A stretch of 64,000 nucleotides of DNA from Erwinia sp. ErVv1 (GCF_900068895.1 NZ_CDPK01000002.1:416123-480122), one strand, 5' to 3'. Shown: positions 36,432-46,879, counted from the first letter of the stretch. Notes: generated by a model not told the origin, from the letters alone. Translations and numbers: made by a program.

Positions 36432-37757
36432 ATGAGCGGGACATTAATACCAGGGTTCTTTTCACGCTTCGTCCGCAGCGGGCGTCGACATTCTCAGGCT
36501 ACGCTGAGCGCGCTTAACGATGCCGTTGCGACGATCGAATTCACGCCCGACGGGCAAATTGTTTCGGCTAATGGGCTGTTTCTGGCCAAAATGGGCTACG
36601 GACTGGCCGAGATCGTCGGTCAGCATCATCGAATGTTCTGCCCCCCGGAGTTGATTCGGTCGCCGGAGTATGCACAGTTCTGGCAACGGCTTCGTCGTGG
36701 TGAAAGCTTCAGTGATACCTTCCAGCGGCGGGCAAAAGACGGCACCGCGCTCTGGCTGGAGGCGCACTATGTTCCGGTAGCGGATCGTCGTGGACACATC
36801 ATCAAAATTGTTAAGCTGGCGACCGATGTCACCCGCCGGATTCTGGCCGCGCAGGAGCAGCGGGCAATGACCAATGCCATCAACCGTTCGATGGCGGTGA
36901 TTGCTTTTACCCCTGAGGGAGAAGTGCTGCGCGCCAATACTAACTTTCTGAAGGCCACGGGATACCAGAGTGCGGAGATAGTCGGTCGGCATCACCGTAT
37001 GTTCTGCTCACCCGCGCTGTATAACAGCGCTGAATATAAGAAATTCTGGGACAAGCTGGGACGGGGTGACTTCATTTCCGGGCAGTTCCTGCGGGTGGAT
37101 AAGAAAGGTCAGGCTCTGTGGCTGCGCGCGACCTACAACCCGGTTTTTGATGAAAACAACCGGCTGTATGAGGTGGTTAAATTTGCCACCGACGTCACCG
37201 AACAGGTGATTAAAAATCAGCAGGAACGGGACGCCGCCGAGCATGCTTACCAGGCGGCGCTGGAAACGCGCGATAATACCCGACAGGGCGTCAGCGTGAT
37301 TGAAAACAGCGTCACAAAGATGAATGAAATCGCCCATGAGCTGCGGAAGGTTTCCGAAGATGTGAATGGCCTGAGTACCCAGTCGGCGCAGATTGGGGTT
37401 ATTGTGGAAACGATAAGAACCATCGCCAATCAGACCAACCTGCTGGCGCTGAATGCGGCCGTCGAGGCTGCGCGGGCCGGAACCCACGGTCGCAGCTTTG
37501 CCGTGGTTGCCAGCGAGGTGCGCAGCCTGGCGGCGAACATTAACAGCGCCACGCTGCAAATCGCCAGCGTGGTGGAAAGCAATCAGTCCCTGGCCAGCCT
37601 GGCACAGAAAAATATCTCGGCTAACCTGATCCGCGCTGACCAGGGCGTGATGATGGTGCGGGAAGCGGGGAGCGTGATTATTGATATACAAAACAACTCC
37701 ACTCAGGTGGTTGACGCGATAGGCCAGGTTACACAGCAGCTAAAGAGCGAAATGTAA
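36432..37757 (+). CDS. Soluble two-PAS methyl-accepting protein (BdlA-like)
   Basis: A 441-residue cytoplasmic chemoreceptor with no membrane segment. PAS domain 1 (about residues 30-135) and PAS domain 2 (about 150-255) share a repeated pattern ([14 protein letters not shown] and [25 protein letters not shown] and [11 protein letters not shown]). A shortened signalling hairpin follows with [20 protein letters not shown]. Length and order match BdlA of Pseudomonas aeruginosa, a biofilm-dispersion receptor; Aer has one PAS domain and a membrane anchor. Haem or flavin binding by the PAS domains cannot be decided. AAGG precedes the ATG, and a good sigma-28-like promoter lies upstream. Confidence 0.9.
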   Translation: MSGTLIPGFFSRFVRSGRRHSQATLSALNDAVATIEFTPDGQIVSANGLFLAKMGYGLAEIVGQHHRMFCPPELIRSPEYAQFWQRLRRGESFSDTFQRRAKDGTALWLEAHYVPVADRRGHIIKIVKLATDVTRRILAAQEQRAMTNAINRSMAVIAFTPEGEVLRANTNFLKATGYQSAEIVGRHHRMFCSPALYNSAEYKKFWDKLGRGDFISGQFLRVDKKGQALWLRATYNPVFDENNRLYEVVKFATDVTEQVIKNQQERDAAEHAYQAALETRDNTRQGVSVIENSVTKMNEIAHELRKVSEDVNGLSTQSAQIGVIVETIRTIANQTNLLALNAAVEAARAGTHGRSFAVVASEVRSLAANINSATLQIASVVESNQSLASLAQKNISANLIRADQGVMMVREAGSVIIDIQNNSTQVVDAIGQVTQQLKSEM

Positions 37758-37823
37758 GGCTAATACGTTTTTTCAGCCCGAAGCATGGCTATCTGGCAGT
37801 GGGTTTTTCAGCCATCCCTGCGT

Positions 37824-37880
37824 ATAGCGGCTCGCATTCGAAATCCCTCCGACTCGCAATCGGCGCAAATTTTGCATCAC
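37824..37880. repeat. Mobile-element end-like repeat, left copy
   Basis: A roughly 57-base sequence beginning TAGCGGCTCGCATTCGAAAT aligns in the same orientation with 63434-63490, with differences mainly in a short central block. It contains the repeated motif CTCGCA(A/T)TC. Multiple short terminal repeats recall ends of IS21-type elements, but no transposase is present. It marks the left edge of the AT-rich island. Confidence 0.5.
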
Positions 37881-38100
37881 ATTAACGACAAGTGAAAAAC
37901 GCCATCGGTTCACACTAGGCGGTTCTACGTCGGAACCGCCGATATCTCCGTCACCCCGGCAACCCGCGCATCCAGGGTCAATAATTTCATTGCTGCTCTG
38001 GAAGGTGCAATGCCCGTTCAGCAAAGTGTATTGCCAGGCCACCTTTTGCCTGTTGCCTTATTCGGGTTGTCATCCTGACCTCGATTAATCGTGTCCGTAA

Positions 38101-38211
38101 GAGGATCTGACTGTCCAGCAGGAAGCCCTGGCGAAAATCGGTGTCCCTCCGGACCGGATTGATATCGACAGGAGGTTAACGGGATCAAACCGGCAGGGAG
38201 TAACTAAATGA
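38101..38211 (+). pseudogene. Serine recombinase (resolvase) N-terminal remnant
   Basis: The frame reads DLTVQQEALAKIGVPPDRI and continues to LTGSNR before losing similarity and ending at TGA (38209-38211). This matches the second part of the Tn3-type resolvase/invertase catalytic domain (after the RVST catalytic serine block, which is absent). The upstream RVST region is cut away and stops interrupt the frame before GAT at 38104. It is a scar of a mobile element. The rest of 37758-38289 holds the end-like repeat and no intact gene. Confidence 0.5.
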
Positions 38212-38289
38212 GCGAAATGATTGTTTATTGAAAGTAATACATGCACAGGTATGCGATTAAGGTATGTTTAAAAGTAAGAGAGCTCAATC

Positions 38290-40518
38290 ATGCCAGTATC
38301 ATTGTTACAGCACAGAAAATTAGCCGGAATTCACCAGAATAAGCTTCAAGATAACTTAAGGAAGTATTCCACAACACAGGCTCAGAGCAAAGGCCCAGAC
38401 CACTCTGCCATCCCGGATGGAAAAATTCACTTCGGAAGTAGTATTCACACTGTCGTCAATTCTAATGATGAACTAAACCGAGTATCGCACCAGACTACAA
38501 ATCCGAGACAGGGTATAGCAGCCCCGCTGCTAATGCTGCTAAGCCAGGTTCGGTTAGCTGATGGTATTAATTTAATCAGCACTCTCAGGGATTCTATCCC
38601 GCAAACCCCATCCAGGGGGGGTTATACTTCAAAATGATCCTCTACGTTTTTCTGGGGAAAATGCATTACCTGTCAGAGATAAAGATACAAATCGATTCCC
38701 AAGATATGCCGTATTTGAAAAGAAAACAACGACTCATCCTCCCGTACCTGATGATGTTAAAATTGAAAAACGGGATTTTTCCTGCATTGAAGATCGACAG
38801 CATTTAACCTATTCTGATGTATTTAGAAAGGTTGGTAAAACTTTCAGTAATCCGGTAGGTGAACTTGCAAAGGAAGCTCAGGTCATTCATTATTATAACA
38901 ATTATAAACGATGCCCAACCCCGTAGGAAATAAAAAATATTCAATCAATAACCTCAGTGGTAGACAAACTAATATCGATGGTTACAGCATTACTTCCTGG
39001 TAGCATGCCGCTTGTGGTTACACAGAGATTGGGTGGGGCACTATTCAGAATGATGGCTGATGGCATAGATAATAAAAAGCTGAATGTAGATGATTTATCT
39101 GAAGCAAACGATCAACTTCTTGCTTTGGGGAAAAGTATTGTAGATTTTTCCCCGAGAAATTCAAAAGGACAAACAATTGAAGGTCAGTTAAGAGTGCCTG
39201 AGGGCTTATCTTTTAAAAATAATAAAATACTAGTTAATATTAAAGGGGAAGCTAGGGGGTTGATATCTGAAAATGGTAGATATTTTACTCATATTCATGG
39301 TAAGCGTCGAAGAATATCTTACTCTCCGCAAACTAAAAGATGGGAGCAAAAAATAACCAATAAAAACAGAATAATTAAATCCCTAAGTGATAATGTTTAC
39401 TTTGACCATCACATTACAAATAAGTTAAATGGGGCTATAGACAAAAATACTCTTAGTCGAATTAGTCCAGTTCAGCATGGTATATATAGTGTAACAAGTA
39501 AACAGTCTGGAGAATCCTTTCATACGATAAAAGTTGGTGATAAGTTCTATCGTTACATTCCATCAAATGAGAAGGATGTGAGCATAAGCGGTGTCATCAA
39601 AGGTGGTAATGAAAATATCAAGGTGTCCCGGTTTGATAAAAGATATTTTATTGTCAATGAAAAAAAGAAGTCATTAGTAAACTATTCACCTTGTCGACTG
39701 GCTAGATCTCCTGGGACGTCGTGCTTACATCTTTCTGAAGGCCTGGTGAACAAGCTTAATACGAATAAAAAAATGGAATACCAGCAAGTAAGATAAAGGG
39801 ACTACAGCCATCTGAAACTCATCCAGGTTTATATGATTCGGAGAAGGGGCAACTTTACTTAAAATACGAAGATGTTTATTTTAAATTGAGTGGGAAATTT
39901 GATAAGAGTGCTGAATCGAGATTTGAGGTCATAGGTAAAAAAAGATTTGGCAGTAAAAAAATAACTTCTATTTCTTTTAGCAGAGAGAATGGAAATAACT
40001 ATATAAATACTCCTGAAGAAAACATGATGGAAAGTACTGGGGTTTCAAGGGGGGTGGCTATGTCACATATTGAAATGCACACTGACTTTACTCCTGTTGA
40101 TCTTAAACGAACATGGGCCGAGAGCATGCATGGCCCGTTTGATGTGGATAAAAGATTTTCAGCCAAAAGATGGGTTACAAATAAAGAACCCATCATGGTT
40201 TATCGGCAGGATAATCGTTCTCTGGATGAAGTAATAGCAGCAGGCGGCTTTTATCCCCAAAAAGAAAAATTAGGTACAATTGAAGACCATATGACTGGTT
40301 CACGTGATCAATATTCATATGTTTCCACATCAATTAAAAGGCTAAAAAGCGGATCTTATGGAAAATATGAATATGCTATTTACCTGCAACCACACCAGGG
40401 GGTCGATACAGCTGCAACCCTTGAGGTAAGTCACAGCATCCATTCTAAAAGTGTTGAATTTGCCGTTCCGGGAATTATAACTCCAGGGCAAATAAAGGGA
40501 TGGCGTAAGTGTAACTAA
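38290..40518 (+). pseudogene. Large toxin/effector with C-terminal ADP-ribosyltransferase domain, broken in two places and by an amber codon
   Basis: Read through its breaks, this gene would give about 740 residues. The first frame (38290-38637) starts with MPVSLLQHRKLAGIHQNKLQ. At a run of seven Gs (38615-38621) the coding pattern moves to another frame, which continues to TAG at 38924-38926 and, in the same frame, on to TAA at 39794-39796. At a run of seven As (39767-39773) it moves to a third frame that runs to 40516-40518. The last part is an ADP-ribosyltransferase of the pertussis/heat-labile-toxin type: VYRQDNRSLDEVIAAGGFYP (NAD-binding Arg at 40204-40206), YSYVSTSI (STS motif, 40324-40332), and VEFAVPGIITPGQIKGW with Glu at 40456-40458. 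The middle holds repeated beta-type segments. No signal peptide; N terminus is Gln/Lys-rich as in type III substrates (inference). Confidence 0.8.
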
Positions 40519-40617
40519 ATAGCTGCGCCGAATAGTAGATCACTTAAAGGAAATTCAGCCCGGATTGTGCGATCTGATCAATCGCCAAATATCCCAAACC
40601 ACCAACCGGACTGAGCG
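40519..40617. other. Short spacer with an IS630-type left end
   Basis: Sequence before the transposase stub contains CCGGATTGTGCG and CAAACCACCAACCGGACTGAG in the position expected for an IS630-family left terminus. No gene of its own. Confidence 0.3.
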
Positions 40618-40836
40618 ATGCCGATCATAGCACCAATACCCCGCGACGGACGACGCCTGATGCAGAAAGCGATCTATAATTTACTACCGGAGTGGGTACA
40701 GGACATGCGCACCTGGGAACCGTACTGTCGCTTTGCCCGGGAGCCAGAATCTCGCAAGGTGGCTATCGATGCTCGCATAAAGACAGGTTACGAAGTCGAA
40801 CCAGACATGGCTGGGGCTGCTGTGATGCCTTTTTGA
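40618..40836 (+). pseudogene. IS630-family transposase stub
   Basis: The frame starts with MPIIAPIPRDGRRLMQKAI, the standard N terminus of IS630-family transposases of enteric bacteria. After about 19 codons (near 40674) similarity ends and unrelated sequence continues to a stop at 40834-40836; the transposase catalytic DDE region is absent. The second half (LPEWVQDMRTWEPYCRFARE) was not recognised. A deletion joined the IS end to other DNA. 40837-41160 is AT-rich and shows no gene. Confidence 0.7.
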
Positions 40837-41160
40837 TGACGAAATGTTTGTGGAATTTGACAGCAAAAAGTGGGGGCCTATTTTCCCACTTTTTGCTCAT
40901 CCCTCTATAACCCAACCTTCAGGTGGTAATCAAGACCTTAATCATGATGTGTTTTCGCTTTCCATTTGATATACCCTTAAAAAACAAAAAAGGTTATTTT
41001 TATAGCATTGATTAATAAATAAAATAAACTCATACTCCATTTGAACTTAAATGCGAAGGGTGTGAGAAACAATGCTCTTTACAATCTTACCAGTTAATAT
41101 TTTTTATAAACCTGTCTGTATAAAGACTTACATCGAATTATTAGATATAAGGATGCCGGA

Positions 41161-42807
41161 ATGTCGAATCATATCATTATAGACAAGCAAGACGATCGTT
41201 ATGAAACGCTTAAAAAAGGATTTAATTTAAGATGACCTACGCAAGGGAAAGAAGGCGATTATATTTATATTTGTGATAGTGCTGAATCAGTTCACCGTTC
41301 CGCAAATGATGCGCTTGAAAAAGGTTACCGCATTACGATACGAAGTGGTGGACACTGCTACGAAGGCCTTGTATCTAATAAGCTGGAGGGTGAAGAACAC
41401 CAGCCACTTGCTATCATCGATCTTAGCCTGATGACCGGTATGGAATTTAGTGAGGCGGGCGATGTTAACTCCCCTTACAATACCTGTGAGAAATATAAAT
41501 TTCGCGCGGCGACGGGCAATCAGAACTGGGACGGTTACAACGCACTGTATAAAACAGCTAACCGAACAATTCCTGGCGGTTCATGTTACTCCGTGGGATC
41601 GGGTGGCCATATATGTGGCGGGGGCTACGGTCTGCTTTCAAGACTGCATGGACTTACCGTAGACTGGTTAAGTGGTGTGGATATTCTTGTGCCTGACCTG
41701 AATGGCAAGGGACTGGTTTCAAAACATGTTAGCCTGAACAGCACGGGCACTGAACGTGACCTTTTTATCGCCTGCCGCGGTGGCGGCGGCGGCAACTATG
41801 GCATTATTCTCAATTATTATTACAAAGATCTACCTCACGCTCCCCGTCAGGCCTATCTGCTCACACTTTCATGGCCATGGGCAAGTTTCACCAAAGAAAA
41901 GCTAAAACATTTTCTTAAGGAATACTGGCGCTGGTTTAAAGAGAACGATCGGCACTGGAACAGTAGCGATCCTGCGCTGGCTAATGGTGGGCTTTTTACG
42001 CTACTCAAGTTACAGCATCGCTCTACCGGTGATATTAGTTTGTTGATCCAGTATACAGGAACTAACGGGCGGGTTGATGCGCTTAATCAGACCGCGCCAC
42101 TGATAGATTTTGTTCACCACATGAACAGCGCCGCGGGGACCAATGCTTATGTCGCTTCCATGGAAAACTCGTGGGGGCCAGTGACCAGGCTTCAGGGTAA
42201 AGAGGCCAGATTAAGCAACCCACTCAAAGATGCGCGTTTAATGGATTGGTTGTATTTAACTCAAACTATAAACGGTTCAGGTAGCAACCAGTTCGGAAAA
42301 TATAAATCTTTTTATCAAATAGAGAATTTTACCGACGTTGAAGTTGATGCAATTTGGACTCACTTTAATCAGACCGGTCAGACACATCTTAACCAGGCTC
42401 TATTACAAATTGACTCATATGGTGGTTGCGTTAATACAAATGATGAGGTCAGTAATCCCACGGCGGTACATCAGCGACATTCACTATTGAAATCACAGCT
42501 GCAGGCTTACTGGACAGACCCGATTAATGAAGATAAGTGTATACGCTGGTGTCAGGATTTTTTTAATGACTTTTTTTCGCAGCAGAATGGTAAGCCCTTT
42601 AGCGATAATCAGCGCTATGAAGGTTGTTTTATTAATTATCCTGACGTGGATATGCGGTATATCAGTAATCAACCCGGCACTACAGATACGCGCTGGCTGG
42701 AGCTTTACTATGGAGACAAAGTAAATATGCTGATCAATACTAAACGAGCCGTTGATCCTGAAAATATTTTCCGAAGCGAAATGTCAATACCTGTCTCACA
42801 TCCTTAG
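41161..42807 (+). pseudogene. FAD-linked oxidoreductase (berberine-bridge-enzyme type) with in-frame TGA
   Basis: The frame opens at ATG 41161, meets TGA at 41233-41235 (codon 25) and continues without shift to 42805-42807, for about 548 codons in total. The wording before and after the stop (FNLR, then PTQGKEGDYIYI) suggests that TGA replaced a Trp codon. Downstream are the FAD-binding features: IRSGGHCYEG with the His for covalent FAD attachment, IPGGSCYSVGSGGH with a Cys for the second flavin bond (bicovalent type), and a BBE domain ending in YYGDKVNMLINTKRAVDPEN. The enzyme class oxidises sugars or alkaloids. Restart at ATG 41431 would delete the first part of the FAD fold, so that product is unlikely to work. 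Confidence 0.8.
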
Positions 42808-42850
42808 CATTTAAAGTAGTCATTCAGTGCACTGTAGATTTAACGTTAAT

Positions 42851-42882
42851 CGTCAGGTCCGGCAGAGATAGCGGGCCTGACG
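42851..42882. terminator. Hairpin downstream of the FAD oxidoreductase gene
   Basis: CGTCAGGTCCG (42851-42861) pairs with CGGGCCTGACG (42872-42882), with one G-U wobble. It lies 44 bases beyond the stop, with no clear T-run. Confidence 0.45.
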
Positions 42883-43051
42883 TTGAAGAAGCAGCTTATC
42901 AGAAGACATAATTAAGCGAATAGCTGCATAAAAACCCCGCAAAATTTACATCCTGATACACACCACAGGACCAATCACACGTCTGGCTTTATAGCACACC
43001 CTCAGGCTTTGCTACACTCACTGCCGATGTTAATGGAATCTGAGGTAACGA

Positions 43052-44068
43052 ATGAAAATCAAAAGCTACGCAGCAATGGAAGCCGGAAAGGCGCTGGAAC
43101 TGTATGAATACGAACCCGGCGAGCTTAGCGCAGAAGAAGTTGAGGTAGCGGTTGAATACTGCGGCGTGTGCCATTCCGATTTATCGATGATCGATAACGA
43201 GTGGGGCATTTCACGCTACCCGACCATTGCCGGTCATGAGGTGGTGGGTCGCGTAACCGCGCTGGGCGAAGCGGCTAAAGAGAAGGGCCTTTCGCTTGGC
43301 CAGCGCGTGGGTATTGGCTGGACGGCGAAAAGCTGCCAGCACTGTGACGCCTGTATTAATGGTCACCAGGTCAACTGTGAGAACGGCACGACACCGACCA
43401 TCCTTAATCATGGTGGTTTTGCTGAGAAGCTGCGCGCCGACTGGCAGTGGGTCATCCCGCTGCCGGAAAAACTGGATGTCGAAAGTGCCGGCCCGCTGCT
43501 GTGCGGGGGGATCACCGTCTTTAAACCGCTGCTGATGAGCAATATCACCGCTACCAGCCGCGTGGGTGTTATCGGTATCGGTGGCCTGGGCCACATCGCG
43601 ATCAAAATTCTGCGCGCGATGGGAGCCGAAGTGGTCGCATTCAGCTCCACGCCGGGCAAAAAGCAGTCAATTCTGGATATGGGTGCCGATGAGGTGATTA
43701 ATAGCCGCGATCCGGAAGCGCTGAAAAATCAGGCAGGCCGTTTCGATCTGATCCTCAGCACCGTGGCGGTCGATCTGGACTGGAAACCTTACTTTGATGC
43801 ACTGGCTCCGCAGGGTAAATTCCATACCGTTGGTGCCGTCATGAAGCCGTTCCAGGTCAGCGCCTTCGATCTGATTACCGGAGATAAAGCCCTGACCGGC
43901 TCATCAACCGGCTCGCCGGGCCAGCTTCGCTCATTGCTGAAACTGGCATCGCGTGCGGATATCGCGCCGCAGGTAGAGTTCTTCCCTATGTCGAAAATTA
44001 ACGACGCGCTGGAGCACGTCCGCGCCGGAAAAGCGAATTACCGCGTGGTACTTAAAGCGGATTTCTGA
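43052..44068 (+). CDS. Zinc-dependent alcohol dehydrogenase / aldehyde reductase (YahK-like)
   Basis: A 338-residue medium-chain dehydrogenase/reductase of the cinnamyl-alcohol type. The catalytic zinc site is in [10 protein letters not shown] and GHEVVG, the structural zinc cysteines in [15 protein letters not shown], and the NADP-binding Rossmann motif is [16 protein letters not shown]. The family includes E. coli YahK, a broad-range NADPH aldehyde reductase. GAGGTAACG is the ribosome site. A strong rho-independent terminator follows. Single gene. Confidence 0.93.
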   Translation: MKIKSYAAMEAGKALELYEYEPGELSAEEVEVAVEYCGVCHSDLSMIDNEWGISRYPTIAGHEVVGRVTALGEAAKEKGLSLGQRVGIGWTAKSCQHCDACINGHQVNCENGTTPTILNHGGFAEKLRADWQWVIPLPEKLDVESAGPLLCGGITVFKPLLMSNITATSRVGVIGIGGLGHIAIKILRAMGAEVVAFSSTPGKKQSILDMGADEVINSRDPEALKNQAGRFDLILSTVAVDLDWKPYFDALAPQGKFHTVGAVMKPFQVSAFDLITGDKALTGSSTGSPGQLRSLLKLASRADIAPQVEFFPMSKINDALEHVRAGKANYRVVLKADF

Positions 44069-44101
44069 CGATTGCCCTGACAATGCGTTAAGATAAACTG
44101 A

Positions 44102-44130
44102 AGCCAGCGCGATTATGCGCTGGCTTTTTT
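44102..44130 (+). terminator. Rho-independent terminator of the alcohol dehydrogenase gene
   Basis: AGCCAGCGC (44102-44110) pairs with GCGCTGGCT (44117-44125) over a six-base loop and is followed by TTTTT. Classic structure. Confidence 0.9.
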
Positions 44131-44199
44131 ATCGCCAGCTGTCAGAAGAGTTTTTTTCGCACCCCTGGTGAATCCATTTTTCACTTATTCAGGACGTTT

Positions 44200-44493
44200 A
44201 TGAACACGCACGCTTCCAAAGATCCTTTACACGGCGTTACGCTGGAAATGCAGATTAACGCGCTGGTAGCAAAATATGGCTGGGGAGAGCTGGGTCGCCG
44301 CATCAATATTAACTGCTTCAAAAGCGATCCCAGTGTTAAATCCAGCCTGAAGTTTCTGCGCCGTACCCCCTGGGCGCGTAAGGAAGTGGAAGATCTGTAT
44401 CTTATGATGCTGAACGCGGGCAGTGAAAAAGCTGCCGTAACGCCCATCGACAGTCCCTGGGGCCAGCGCAGAGATAGCGGGTATGAACGATAA
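44200..44493 (+). CDS. VF530-family (DUF2132) DNA-binding protein
   Basis: A 97-residue protein beginning with a VF530 signature: [40 protein letters not shown], and [19 protein letters not shown]. Structures of this family show a compact helical fold with DNA-binding features; no pathway is known. AGGA provides the ribosome site. Its 3' end overlaps the start of the alpha/beta hydrolase by 11 bases, so the two are co-transcribed. Confidence 0.9.
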   Translation: MNTHASKDPLHGVTLEMQINALVAKYGWGELGRRININCFKSDPSVKSSLKFLRRTPWARKEVEDLYLMMLNAGSEKAAVTPIDSPWGQRRDSGYER

Positions 44494-45403
44494 CACCTGG
44501 ATCGACCGGGGACCGTCCCCCTTTATCCCCGGCTTCAGGCTGGGCGATGTGACCCTTGCCAGCGGAGTGAGATTACGGGTTGCGATGGGGGGTAACGGGC
44601 CACCTCTGATCCTTCTCCACGGGCATCCACAAAATCATCTTACCTGGCATAAAGTGGCTCCCACGCTGGCGCAGGAATTCAGTGTCATTTTGCCCGATCT
44701 TCGTGGTTACGGCGACAGTGATAAACCGCCGGGCGGCGAGGGACACCGCAATTATTCTAAACGCGTCATGGCGCAGGATATAATTCAGCTGATGGACCGG
44801 TTAAATTATGACACCTTCATTTTTGTCGGTCACGATCGGGGAGGGCGCGTAGGGCATCGGCTGGCGCTGGATTATCCTGACCGGGTCAGCCGCTGCATAT
44901 TTATTGATATTGCGCCGACGGCGACAATGTACGCACTGACGGATAAAACGTTCGCCACGCGTTATTTCTGGTGGTTTTTTCTTATTCAGCCTGCACCGCT
45001 GCCTGAGAAAATGATTGGTCAGGATCCGGCATTTTTTCTACGCCAACATATTGATGCGCAGAATAAAACGCCAGACGCCACCGAACCTGCTATTTTCGCC
45101 GATTATCTGCGCTGTTATCAGCACCCGGATATGCTGCATGCGGTATGTGAAGACTATCGCGCCGCAGCCACGACAGATCTGGAAGACGATGCATCAGACG
45201 GCGAAAAACGCATTCAGTGCCCGTTATTCCTGTTATGGGGGGAGCAGGGTACGGTCGGCCAGCTCTATGACGTCATCAGCACCTGGCAGGAGAAGGCCAG
45301 AGAGGTAACGGGCGTGGGGTTGCCCTGTGGTCATTCTCCGCAGGAAGAGGTCCCTGGGGAAATGCTGGGGCATCTGCTGCCGTTCCTCAGAAGGAATAAC
45401 TAG
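44483..45403 (+). CDS. Alpha/beta hydrolase, haloacetate dehalogenase/epoxide hydrolase-like
   Basis: A 306-residue soluble hydrolase. The oxyanion-hole segment is [17 protein letters not shown], the nucleophile is Asp in [20 protein letters not shown] (GHDRGG elbow), and a C-terminal His lies in [14 protein letters not shown]. This Asp-nucleophile elbow, with the Arg pair after it, is the pattern of fluoroacetate/haloacetate dehalogenases and epoxide hydrolases, so C-halogen or epoxide hydrolysis is plausible. Overlaps the VF530 gene by 11 bases. Natural substrate is not known. Confidence 0.88.
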   Translation: MNDNTWIDRGPSPFIPGFRLGDVTLASGVRLRVAMGGNGPPLILLHGHPQNHLTWHKVAPTLAQEFSVILPDLRGYGDSDKPPGGEGHRNYSKRVMAQDIIQLMDRLNYDTFIFVGHDRGGRVGHRLALDYPDRVSRCIFIDIAPTATMYALTDKTFATRYFWWFFLIQPAPLPEKMIGQDPAFFLRQHIDAQNKTPDATEPAIFADYLRCYQHPDMLHAVCEDYRAAATTDLEDDASDGEKRIQCPLFLLWGEQGTVGQLYDVISTWQEKAREVTGVGLPCGHSPQEEVPGEMLGHLLPFLRRNN

Positions 45404-45745
45404 CAAAGAGAAGTGTGAAGAAATATGGCCAGACTTTCTGCGTTTTCTCAGCACAGTGATTAAATATTGCAATCTGGTGGGTGCTCTGCACCGTTATAAA
45501 TGATGAAAATCAGCAGGCTGACTAAATTAAACGGGCTTGCTTCCCAATATTATATTTTTAAGATTAATCTGCGAAATAGCGGCGGTATCGCTTAGGAATA
45601 ATCTGCGTAATTATATGTTTGCTAAAATCGCTGAGAGGCTTTTTGTAAGCTTTTCTTAATGCAATGGCGAAATCATTCAGGAGGAACTACGTTTTATCAG
45701 GTATCAGTAACGTCATGATGCGATGGCAATATACAGGAGAGAATT
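45404..45745. other. Intergenic region, no gene seen
   Basis: AT-rich 342-base gap before the formaldehyde dehydrogenase-like gene; likely its promoter region. No hairpin, RNA gene or short coding sequence could be supported. Confidence 0.35.
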
Positions 45746-46879
45746 ATGAAAGCGGTTATTTATAATGGCCCGTACGATGTTTCCGTGAAGGATGTGCCGG
45801 ATGCAAAAATTGTCAAACCCACTGATGCCCTGATTCGTGTTACCACCACCAATATTTGTGGTTCCGATCTGCATATGTATGAGGGACGAACCAGTTTTGA
45901 GCAGGGCCGTATTCTTGGCCATGAAAATATGGGCCAGGTTATTGAGGTCGGCAGCGGCGTTGAGCGCGTGAAAGTAGGCGATTATGTCTGTCTGCCGTTC
46001 AATATTGGCTGTGGCTTTTGTGAAAACTGTGAAAAAGGCCTGACCGGCTACTGCCTGACCGCCAATCCTGGCACAGCAGGCGCGGCCTATGGTTTTGCAG
46101 AGATGGGCCCCTGGGAAGGCGGGCAGGCCGAGCTGCTGCGCGTGCCTTTTGCAGACTTTAATTGCCTGACGCTGCCGAAAGATGCGGTCGAAAAAGAGGA
46201 CGATTATGTCATGCTGTCCGATATCTTTCCCACCGGCTGGCATGCAACAGAGCTGGCAGGCCTGCGGGCAGGTGAAAGCGTGGCGATTTACGGTGCCGGA
46301 CCGGTTGGCCTGATGGCCGCTCACTCAGCCCTGATCAAAGGCGCGGCCAGTGTTTACGTTGTGGATACCCATCCCGATCGCCTGGCGCTGGCCGAGAAAA
46401 TGGGCGCGACCGCAATCAATGCGGTAGGTGACGAGGCGGTGCAAAAGATCCTGGACCTGACCGATGGCAAAGGAACGGATCGCGGCTGTGAATGCGTAGG
46501 CTATCAGTGCTGCAATAAGCACGGTAAAGAGGATAATAGCGCAACCATGAACAGCCTGGTCGCTTCGACCAAAGCCACAGGCGGTATCGGCGCCGTGGGC
46601 GTATTTGTGCCACAGGATCCGGGTGGCAGCACCGATCTGGCGAAGGAAGGGAAGATGCCGTTCGATTTCGGCAGCTTCTGGTTCAAAGGCCAGACACTGC
46701 GCACCGGTCAGGCGAACGTAAAAGCCTATAATCGTCAGCTTGCCAACCTTATCCATAAAGGAAAAGCCAATCCGGCACAGATTATTTCCCAGCGTCTGAA
46801 GCTGGCCGATGCGGCAGAGGGCTACAAGCATTTTGATTCCCGCGATAAAGACTGGACCAAGGTAATCCTTAAACCTTAA
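45746..46879 (+). CDS. Glutathione-independent formaldehyde dehydrogenase-like zinc enzyme
   Basis: A 377-residue medium-chain dehydrogenase. Catalytic zinc residues are in ICGSDLHMYEGRTSF and LGHENMG; structural zinc cysteines in CGFCENCEKGLTGYC; the NAD motif is YGAGPVGLMAAHSAL. The long C-terminal block (ECVGYQCCNKHGKEDN) and SDIFPTGWHATELAG are the pattern of the nicotinoprotein-type formaldehyde dismutase / glutathione-independent formaldehyde dehydrogenase group. It would oxidise formaldehyde to formate with NAD. AGGAGAG is the ribosome site. A terminator hairpin follows. Confidence 0.9.
   Translation: MKAVIYNGPYDVSVKDVPDAKIVKPTDALIRVTTTNICGSDLHMYEGRTSFEQGRILGHENMGQVIEVGSGVERVKVGDYVCLPFNIGCGFCENCEKGLTGYCLTANPGTAGAAYGFAEMGPWEGGQAELLRVPFADFNCLTLPKDAVEKEDDYVMLSDIFPTGWHATELAGLRAGESVAIYGAGPVGLMAAHSALIKGAASVYVVDTHPDRLALAEKMGATAINAVGDEAVQKILDLTDGKGTDRGCECVGYQCCNKHGKEDNSATMNSLVASTKATGGIGAVGVFVPQDPGGSTDLAKEGKMPFDFGSFWFKGQTLRTGQANVKAYNRQLANLIHKGKANPAQIISQRLKLADAAEGYKHFDSRDKDWTKVILKP

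Noticed and set aside
37773..38042. 89-codon minus-strand frame next to the resolvase remnant
   Set aside because: Covers the mobile-element end-like repeat; looks like chance or remnant sequence.
38211..38289. hrp box (type III promoter) before the ADP-ribosyltransferase gene
   Set aside because: No GGAACC-N15/16-CCAC pattern was found in the upstream region, so type III regulation cannot be supported.
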